Source of the DNA: Rhynchopus sp. YZ270_cl-10
Lineage: Eukaryota > Euglenozoa > Diplonemea > Diplonemida > Diplonemidae
NCBI GenBank assembly: GCA_964035575.1
Contig: OZ037910.1
Coordinates: forward strand, 620,001 to 684,000
DNA length: 64,000 bases
Direction of reading: 5' to 3'
A program made the translations under genes and the position numbers. The notes under the pieces were generated by a model. The model was not told the DNA's origin and did not search any database. It saw only the letters and a program-made list of their open reading frames with translations. Below, one piece after another: positions 56,651 to 64,000 of the stretch (within the stretch, counting starts at the first letter, position 1; each line of letters starts with the position of its first letter).

Positions 56651-58289
56651 TATTTTTTTTGTGACGTCCGCTCTCGCTATATTGACACAGACGAGGCAGT
56701 GGTCACTGAGCGGAGTGTTCGTTACGATTTTTTTTTTGAGACAGATTTAAATGCAAAAAATTCTATACAACTGATTCGTCTCAAAATGTATCCCCTTTTT
56801 AATAGTGGGGATCGCTTCGATTGGCCGGGGCATTGCTAAACGTCAGTGAAGGTAGACTCATTCACCAGTTCACATTCCCTGACAAGCCCTGTGCTGTGCT
56901 TTAGATAGATTTACAGTAATCTTTAAATAGCCACTTTTAACGCACAAAAATTAAATGATAGTGTAGTAGAGCACACTCTAGGGTGGCTGCACTAATCCAA
57001 CGAAGTTTTCAAAAGAAATACACAAATCGCCAACATTGAGTACAGACCCTAGGTTCCCCAAGTGGGTTCTTAGGCGATTGTCGACAAAAAAGAAAAAAAC
57101 AAACATCGCAACCAACGATGTATTTTGTGAGTAATATTCTGCCACGTCTTTTTATTCAGTGCAAAAGAGGGAAAAAAAAAACACGAATGTCTTTTTGTGT
57201 ATTTTTTGCTTTTGTTGAAACATCAGAGACACAAATTCAACCCCCGAAACGTATCCACTGCTGCAGCCACATTTTGTGCAATATTGTTTGTGGAAGACAG
57301 ATGGCAACGCTGGCTGGGGGGTGAAACTTTTATTTTCCGAAAGGAGAGGAGACAATTTATTTTTGTTGAAATACCTTTTTTTTTTGTTGAATACACTATG
57401 GGAGAAAAGGGGGCAAACGTTACCAAGCATTACCCCCAGAGGGTTCGTTTTCTTTTCTTTTTTTTTTTTTTTTCCTTTTTTCTTTTACTCATTCACCTTT
57501 TCAGGCAGTGCTTGTATCCGAGGCGTTTTGCATTGTCCCCTTTTTTTTTGATTCTTAGTGCGCTATTCTTGAACACAAATTCCTCAGCGGGATCATCTAT
57601 TCTTGCCACGGATGTGATGCTTGGGAGGAGGGGTATTACTGAGTTGTTGTTCTCGCACTTCCCGCCTTCCAAGGCGAACCCAAACAAAACGAAAAAGCAA
57701 AGAACACCCCCTTCCCCCATCTTCTATTCCCATATGTTTTTATTCGTTTCTATCAAGCGTTGGGTGCAGCGAACTGCAGTACCTGTTAAGCTCACAACTC
57801 TATAGCGACAGATGGGTCGCCGGCTGATAAGCGGTTGTGTACCGCCCTCTCGCGTTCTCTTATGGTACTTAGGTTTCCTTCTTACATCTGTTGTTGGCCG
57901 CAGGGTACTTTGTGCTTTCATCCAGATGGCATCGTATGTGGGTCAGCAGGGAGGTGCCTGTGCCAGCAACTTCACTTTTGTTCGCGCTCTCTCTATTTGT
58001 GGCATATCGTCCCTTAAATGGTGTGGCTGAAAGGGAGGGTGTGATAAAGTGCTATTTTGGGGTCAGACAGGGTCCTAGGTATAGTATACGGAAAATGTGT
58101 AACACATTTTCCGTTAAATCCGGATTTTTTTTTTTTGGGGGGGGATTTTGTTTTTTTTTTGGGGTGGTACCCCGGTTCCCCCCCCCCAAAAAAAACCCCA
58201 GAAACTGGGGGTCCCTCCTACACTCACAACAGAATTTTTTGCTACCCAAAAGCTCAATTTCCCATACAAAAATTTTCGCCTTCAGAAGG
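56651..58289. other. Intergenic
   Basis: 56965-57016 carries the dispersed gcacactctagggtggctgc motif. 57130-57810 is A/T-rich with pyrimidine tracts and frames that look non-coding. 58091-58115 is a palindrome (ggaaaatgtgtaacacattttcc) with a related acacattttccgttt at 58852. 58130-58200 holds G/C runs. Confidence 0.45.
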
Positions 58290-58575
58290 AAAACGCTCGA
58301 AGGAAAAGGAAGCATACAGCATGGCGAAAGAAAAAGTAGCGTACCGTGCGCCTGCGGCGCAAGATTGCAACCACCCTCCCATGACATAGTTTGGTTGTAA
58401 ATATGTGCAATTTTAAGGGAATTTTTTTGAAATGTTGCGTACCGCGGCTTCGCCAGAAACTTTAGTTGTAGCAAAATACGTAAGTAAAATTTACGGAAAC
58501 CGACGATAATTCGTCGGCCATTTTATGTCAACATTTTTTAAAAATGTTGCGTACCGTGGCTTCGCCAGGAACCTT
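58290..58575 (+). repeat. Dispersed repeat with gttgcgtaccgtggcttcgc words, copy 2
   Basis: Matches 36010-36330 in order and spacing: gcatggcgaaagaaaaagta, accgtgcgcctgcggcgc, gttgcgtaccgcggcttcgc at about 58436 and gttgcgtaccgtggcttcgc at 58547. No coding capacity. Confidence 0.85.
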
Positions 58576-58984
58576 TGGGTGACGCTATATAAGCCCCTGC
58601 TCCTGAATTTAAAAATCTAGATCATCATCACCATAGGTGAGGTTCGAGTGCACGATTCTTTCGTGACACACATTCTTGGATGATCTCCCCTAGGAGATTG
58701 TCCGGCAGTTCGTTGGGAATCGGATTATCCCTTTCCATTATGCGAAGGATGTCCTCGACTTGACGTTACGTGTGGGTAGCATCAATTTTTTAGGGCTGTT
58801 GGGGTAATAATTTTCCGCGCGCAGCGCGGAAAAATTTTTTCAAAACACATTTTCCGTTTCCCTTATTTTTTTTTGGACCTAGAACCCTGGGTCAGACATC
58901 GTTAAATTTTTCTTTTTTGTCTGAGGACATCTTCCCACCACTCATACACAACACTGCAGAGACCCTCCCCACAGCCCTTTTAAA
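58576..58984. other. Upstream region of uL14
   Basis: Holds a ttttccgcgcgcagcgcgga palindrome at 58812, then T-rich sequence. Possible acceptors before the gene are at 58961 (aacactgcag) and 58975 (ccccacag). No gene. Confidence 0.5.
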
Positions 58985-59865
58985 ATGTCGAAGAGATCTG
59001 GAGCAACCGGCAAGGCCAACAAGTTCAGAGTGTCCCTCGCTCTGCCCGTCGCGGCCGTCATGAACTGCGCCGACAACACCGGAGTATGTGACCTCACTTT
59101 TGTTGCACCATCCCCGATCCTTGGGTTTCCAACCCAACCAGAAATTCGATTTAATAGTTAACATTTCATACTCCGTTTATCATTCAAATTACCCCACTTT
59201 ATGCCTTTTGGTTTCTTGCAATCACACCAAAAAAAACACTCCTCCTCTCCACAGGCCAAGAACCTGTACATCATCTCCGTCAAGGGAATCCAGGGACGTC
59301 TGAACAGGCTGCCGGCAGCAGCCTCGGGAGACTTGGTCGCGGCCACTGTGAAGCGTGGTAAGCCTGAGCTGAGGAAGAAGGTCATGCCGGTATGTCTTCC
59401 CCTTCCACCACCCCAACACAAGAACTTCTGTTTTTTTTTTTCTCCCCCCCTCCTTATTTCCCCTCCTCATTTGACATGCATACAAGACGCACACACCCTT
59501 CCTCAACCCCTTTTTATCCCCCTATTGTGTTTTTTGAATCATCCCTTCCCTTTCATTTCATTTTATGCAAATTTGTGCACTTTTTTTTTTTGCATAAATT
59601 TTACGTGGAGACAGAAAAATCAAGAGACCTTTTTCAAATCAAACAAAACTAAACACACAACTAACTAAACACACAGGCTGTGGTGATCCGCCAGCGCAAG
59701 CACTACCGCAGGAAGGATGGTAACTTCATCTACTTCGAGGACAACGCCGGAGTGATTGTGAACATCAAGGGAGAGATGAAGGGATCCGGTATCTCCGGCC
59801 CGGTGGCCAAGGAGTGCGCCGACCTGTGGCCCCGTATCTCCGCCAACGCATCGTGCATTGTCTGA
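58985..59865 (+). CDS. RPL23: 60S ribosomal protein uL14 (RPL23)
   Basis: Component of the large ribosomal subunit at the subunit interface. Exons 58985-59083, 59255-59389 and 59677-59865 encode exactly 140 residues, the usual length for eukaryotic uL14. Introns of 171 and 287 bp are GT-AG (gtatgt donors, ccacag and acacag acceptors), both phase 0. Sequence is highly typical: [19 protein letters not shown] at the end of exon 1, [20 protein letters not shown] in exon 2, [15 protein letters not shown] and [20 protein letters not shown] in exon 3. Coding GC is higher than the surroundings, as expected for a strongly expressed gene. Confidence 0.97.
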
Positions 59866-60097
59866 GACCTACAACATACCCCATCCCCCCCAATCAATCA
59901 TGAACAAAGTAGCTGTGCTTTCATGAGAGTCGAGTAAAAAAAAGAGCATATTTTTTCTTTCTTCGAAAAGATGGGAACATTTTTGATCCCTAATACCTAT
60001 TGAATGCATATGTTGAAATACTTCAGAGAGCAGCCCATACACTACCCCACACAAAAAAAAAACTATTTTCAGGAAACGAAAGAATACACACTTCACA

Positions 60098-60601
60098 ATG
60101 GCGCAGCCTGGCGGGCCGCGGGGGAGGACAACAACTGTGACGGAGTTGAAAAATGATGATCCGGGCATGGCATCGGCGTACGACGTGGTGAAGGATGAGG
60201 ATCTTGACTGTCTCACGGAGCTGGAAGCAACACGGATGGACTTCCGCTTCTGGAAGCAGAAGGCGGCGGAGTACAACTTTGGACAAGGAGAGCTTGTAAC
60301 AACCACACGAACTTCCCTGCCCCGTCTGGACCACTACAAGAAATGCCACGACGTTGTAAAAGACTGGGTACGATGCAAAGCAGTCAACAGATTTGTCACC
60401 ATGACCGGTGTCTGCAACCCCCTCAAAGACCAAGTAACAATGTGTGTCAACGACACCTGGGTCGAGCGGTATCAGTTCAGAAGAAAGATGCAGGAAAATG
60501 TTTGGAACCCTCAGGAAAATCTTTACGCTCAGGCCCAAACGAAGGCACGGTACGAACGGAGCTTTTTATCAATGATGGTAGATGATCACGATGTTGACTA
60601 G
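60098..60601 (+). CDS. Twin CX9C protein, Cmc1-like
   Basis: 167 residues. The centre has two CX9C motifs: Cys83 and Cys93 (CHDVVKDWVRC), Cys106 and Cys116 (CNPLKDQVTMC). This is the coiled-coil-helix-coiled-coil-helix fold of intermembrane-space proteins imported and oxidised by Mia40/Erv. The spacing and VRCKAVN context resemble Cmc1/Cmc2, which act in cytochrome c oxidase assembly; the exact orthologue is not settled. The N-terminal 75 residues are longer than in short Cmc proteins. A pyrimidine AG (actattttcag) at 60072 lies 26 bases before the ATG. No intron. Confidence 0.8.
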   Translation: MAQPGGPRGRTTTVTELKNDDPGMASAYDVVKDEDLDCLTELEATRMDFRFWKQKAAEYNFGQGELVTTTRTSLPRLDHYKKCHDVVKDWVRCKAVNRFVTMTGVCNPLKDQVTMCVNDTWVERYQFRRKMQENVWNPQENLYAQAQTKARYERSFLSMMVDDHDVD

Positions 60602-61743
60602 AGCCTTTATTGGTGGGTTGGGTCTGGGGTTAGGAAGGGGTTTTGGGTTTGGGATTCCTAGTTTTTCAACCACGTTTTTTTTTTTTTTTTGTTGGGTTTT
60701 TTTTTTTGCTCAAATTACACATTAGAGGGACACCACCAGATAGGGAGTACGCTTTAGTTTTGAAGCAAAATAGTAGGATCGGGTAGGTAAAGTTGCTTTC
60801 ATTGATTTGCACAAAATCCTCCTGTTTGAGGGATGATTTGGCGACTGTACCCGGAAAAATACTATTTCTCCTTTAAAGCAAGCTTCGTAGGAATAAACAT
60901 GGGTCCTCTAGTAGACCTAGGTCATATTTCTACGATACATTGTAATTGCAATGGTCACTCCTGGGTTGAGGGGTGGTTTGTGGTGTAATGTAGTGATGCC
61001 TAGTGAGGGTAATTCTTGCGCAGAATATGGCCCTCATGGTGTAGTGTAGTGTGCACAGCAACACGCCCTTGGGGTGCGTTTTGTGAACGTTTTTTTGAAC
61101 AATGGTGTGGGTGGAAGTAACACCATACACACAAAAAGTGTCTCAAATAAACAGTGACTATTATCGACGTGTTTATGTTATAGTTTATTGAAGAACCTGT
61201 CTTGTAAGAGACGTGGTTCGTGTGGTCACAATAATAAAAAAGAAAAGAGGAAAAAAAGAAAAGAACCGATTTTAGAAAAACATCTAAGAAATGTTGTGCC
61301 TCTCTCCTCTCCTCAGAAGGGGTATAAATTTCTCAGTTTTTTTTCTCTCTTTTTCAAGATCTTTGTTTTTTAATTTACATGGCGTGATCGCCATTCTATA
61401 TTTTTTTTCTTGGGTATTTTTCTCACCTTTTTTTTTTTCTTTTTTTCCTTTTTAAAACCTTGAGAACGAGCGATAAGTAAAAAAAAAAGAGTAAACAAAA
61501 ACAAAGCAGTACCAAAGGGGCTGAAGAGGGGGTTGTGTGACAAATAGGGCAAAAAAAAACACACACAAAAAATAGCGCGCCAAACACACACGCACGCCAT
61601 GTAGTCAATATTCTGCATTGTTAAGAACCACCAAAAACTGATTTCAAACACATTCTTCGTCAATATTTTGTATCATTGATTTCAAAAAACACACACACAC
61701 ACCACCTCCCTTTGCACATGCAAAAGAAGCAAAAAAAAAAATC

Positions 61744-61793
<50 letters not shown>

Positions 61794-61835
61794 GGCACAC
61801 AACATTCTTCTCTCCCCCTCCACCCCCTCTCTCTT

Positions 61836-61879
<44 letters not shown>

Positions 61880-61956
61880 TCTTTCTCTCCACTCATTCAC
61901 CCCAATCAAGACATGCCAACAAACCTCCTTCCGGAGGTCTACACAGAGTATCAACG
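60602..61956. other. Intergenic with repeats and low complexity
   Basis: 60765-60902 is the inverted copy of 45165-45305. 61200-61500 is A/T-rich. 61746-61791 is a run of about 45 A. 61820-61888 is a (ctttctctct)n pyrimidine repeat. The pyrimidine block just before the chaperone gene would serve as a splice-acceptor tract. A small upstream frame (MPTNLLPEVYTEYQR) ends at the chaperone ATG. Confidence 0.6.
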
Positions 61957-63573
61957 ATGAGGAGAACAGCCTTTCTTGCAGACTTCTATAAGGTCCTTGG
62001 TGTAAGCAAGAACGCCTCCGCAGAAGATATCAAGAAGGCATACAAGAAGAAGGCAACAAAGCTCCACCCAGATGTCAGCAAAAGTCCAAATGCTGGAACC
62101 GAATTCAGCCAGCTTAACGAAGCATATGAGACACTTAAAGACCCGAACAAACGCAATTTCTACAACGGAACCGGAAAAAAACCACAACACGAAGAGGACA
62201 TTAACGGGTACAATGAGTATATGAAGCGACATGAGGAGATGCACGCGAGGCAAGCACATCATCAATCCCAGGCTCAAGCGCAGGCAGAAGCATATGCCCG
62301 CGCACAGGCTCAGGCGCATGCTTCTTATGCAGAAGGGTTTGACTATCAAGACATGGACCCAGAACAGTTTGCGCAACGCATGCACTCCCGTGGTGCGGCG
62401 TTTAGAAGGTTCGAGAGTGCCCCCTGGGAGAGTGCGCATGAGGGTCCATTCTATGCACGACCCGGGGCTGACCCATACGATGTTGAGTTTGAGGGGAGAC
62501 GTTGGGGTTATGACGGTCGTAGGCAGAGAGACGACAGTCGTAAGAAGCATAAGACGCCACCCCGCAGGCCAACCCCAAAGACGCCGCAGCGTGGGCAGGA
62601 TGTGACGGCGCAGTTGTCCATCACATTTGATGAGTCAATTGAAGGGACGTCGAAGACTGTGACCTATAAAGCGGATCGTGCTTGTTGGACCTGTGGAGGG
62701 AGTGCGGTGCAGGGGCGGCAGCATGTGTGTCCAGAGTGTGATGGTGAAGGCATGTTCATCCAGCAGGTCTCGCCCTCGCAATTAGCGCAATACACCTGTG
62801 ACACCTGTGAAGGAAGCGGTTCCATCAAAAAGGCCTGCTCAAAATGCGAAGGAAATGGTACCCTCAAGGCAGAGACATCGATAAATATCGGTATTCCACC
62901 GGGGATGGATACAGGGTCGCAGCTCAGAATAGTAGGCCAAGGGGGTATAGGGAGTGGTGACAAGGCTACGGCTGGTGATTTGATTGTCAAAATTAAAACA
63001 CACAACCATGGGAGCCGCTTTGTGCGTGCTGCGGACGGTGCGCTGCATACGACTGTTGTCATTCCGCTGAGCGTTGCGCTTACGGGCGGAAAGGTAAAAA
63101 TAAAAGGACTGCGCAATGAAGACGTAACAGTAGAAGTACCCCAGGGGACACACCACCTCTCGCAAATGGCTTTGGAGATGAAGGGTGCCTTCCATATGCC
63201 CACACGGGAGTTGAAGCTCTCCAAGGACGGCAAGGTGGAGACAAAGTGCGACGGACACTTTGGGAAGGTCATTGGGCACTTTGTGGTCACATACCCACCG
63301 ATATCGACGCTCTCAGAGGAGCAGGTAAAGCTGCTGGCATCCCTGCCCGATACTGGGGCACATTCACTTATCTCTAAAAAGATTGAGAGGGAGACAATGA
63401 CTTTGCTTAGGTCGAAGTACGTCTCCACTGGGTTTGCGAGCACACCAGAGCCAGAGGCAAATCCAAAGCAACATAACGAAAAGCCACAACAGAAAAAGTC
63501 TCCACCACGTCGTACACCACCAAAGTACCAACCCAAAGCTAACCACCAAGCAAGGCGGAATAGATACGGCTAG
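61957..63573 (+). CDS. DnaJ (Hsp40) co-chaperone, type I
   Basis: 538 residues; stimulates Hsp70 ATPase and delivers substrates. The J domain is near the start (DFYKVLGVSKNASAEDIKKA, HPD at 37-39). Four CXXCXGXG-type zinc motifs follow at about 243-305: CWTCGGSA, CPECDGEG, CDTCEGSG, CSKCEGNG. Then comes the C-terminal substrate region (IGIPPGMDTGSQLRIVGQGG). The usual Gly/Phe linker is replaced by a Gln/Ala-rich stretch (QAQAQAEAYARAQAQAHA) and an Arg-rich segment, giving a product longer than typical. The C-terminal tail is Lys/Pro/Gln-rich. The first eight residues are too short for a clear mitochondrial presequence, though bacterial-type DnaJ in eukaryotes is usually mitochondrial. The first zinc motif ends SA rather than SG. 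Confidence 0.93.
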   Translation: MRRTAFLADFYKVLGVSKNASAEDIKKAYKKKATKLHPDVSKSPNAGTEFSQLNEAYETLKDPNKRNFYNGTGKKPQHEEDINGYNEYMKRHEEMHARQAHHQSQAQAQAEAYARAQAQAHASYAEGFDYQDMDPEQFAQRMHSRGAAFRRFESAPWESAHEGPFYARPGADPYDVEFEGRRWGYDGRRQRDDSRKKHKTPPRRPTPKTPQRGQDVTAQLSITFDESIEGTSKTVTYKADRACWTCGGSAVQGRQHVCPECDGEGMFIQQVSPSQLAQYTCDTCEGSGSIKKACSKCEGNGTLKAETSINIGIPPGMDTGSQLRIVGQGGIGSGDKATAGDLIVKIKTHNHGSRFVRAADGALHTTVVIPLSVALTGGKVKIKGLRNEDVTVEVPQGTHHLSQMALEMKGAFHMPTRELKLSKDGKVETKCDGHFGKVIGHFVVTYPPISTLSEEQVKLLASLPDTGAHSLISKKIERETMTLLRSKYVSTGFASTPEPEANPKQHNEKPQQKKSPPRRTPPKYQPKANHQARRNRYG

Positions 63574-64000
63574 TGGACGTTGGGAGGGTCGGATGAGAGA
63601 ATGGGCGGAGCGCTGATGCGACTGCTCAATTTTTTGTTTTTTCCGTTTGATAATGGTCTTCTGTTTTCTTGTTGTTTTTTTTTAGCACAGTTGCTTGTGT
63701 TCTGTAGTCTAGATCATTCTCTTGAAATCAGCGAATGTGCATTTCCATCAACGCGAAAAAAGAGATATTGCACATTTTTGTGCTCATAGCGACAAAGTGG
63801 CAAAGTGGCAGTATTTTTTTTCCAGCTTCTCTACAAAATGTCAGTTGCTTGACACAATCCCACACACCGTCCTCACAGATCTATACACCTGTCTGGTTCT
63901 ATTTTTTACAAAATGTATTCGCTCCTCTTTGTTGGGTGCGCTGTCATTGCGCAAACCGCAACAGACGTGAATGCTCCTTCCGCAGTCTCTCCTGATAACA
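63574..64000. other. Downstream of the chaperone gene, no gene seen
   Basis: T-rich tract at 63625-63690, then unique sequence. No frame, RNA gene or repeat recognised. Confidence 0.5.

Noticed and set aside
57197-57805. Plus-strand open frame of about 200 residues
   Set aside because: Dominated by Phe runs from T tracts, with no motif, no third-position bias evident and no splice-consistent neighbours.

Overview
The window reads as nuclear DNA of a repeat-rich protist. Spliced host genes with GT-AG introns (uL14/RPL23, a paraflagellar rod protein) exclude a prokaryote. The paraflagellar rod gene points to Euglenozoa. Cis-spliced introns in a ribosomal protein gene are atypical for kinetoplastids, so a diplonemid or euglenid is the best guess; the species is not identified.

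Layout. 1-12584 is a 14-bp satellite with a 3.78-kb higher-order period, interrupted by two near-identical GC-rich cassettes. 12585-14668 holds palindromic and T-rich non-coding DNA. 14669-21683 is a minus-strand hAT transposase gene split by two insertions. One is a 407-bp MITE. The other is a 3.67-kb composite that holds a second copy of that MITE and a 2.58-kb element with four tandem 241-bp units. 21706-23423 is a minisatellite plus ends of further elements. 23424-27420 is a 4.0-kb element with about 340-bp terminal inverted repeats (TIRs), TA target duplication and two proteins I do not recognise. 27421-31330 holds more nested short elements and a decayed virus-like DNA polymerase B fossil. 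31440-44170 carries three or more members of a duplicated P-loop NTPase family, one split by a 4.2-kb block of nested elements. 44170-64000 is the host gene region, read almost entirely on the plus strand: paraflagellar rod protein, an unknown 189-aa protein, a multi-pass membrane protein kinase, uL14, a twin CX9C (Cmc1-like) protein and a DnaJ-type chaperone. Dispersed repeats fill the spaces.

The most unusual signal is a modular architecture of short non-autonomous elements. Several families carry the same subterminal module, ending in an A-run/T-run block, but each has its own palindromic 'word' repeated through the terminal region (tcgcgcga, tagcgcgcta, gtcgac, cgtaattacg, gtcgcccgac). 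In two families the terminal repeat itself is the same sequence with the word changed coherently. This suggests switching of terminal words, possibly tracking transposase specificity.

The host genes have pyrimidine-rich AG acceptors shortly before their start codons and share one strand. That fits directional gene clusters with spliced-leader addition, which is inference only. All functional calls rest on motifs read by eye; no database search was possible.
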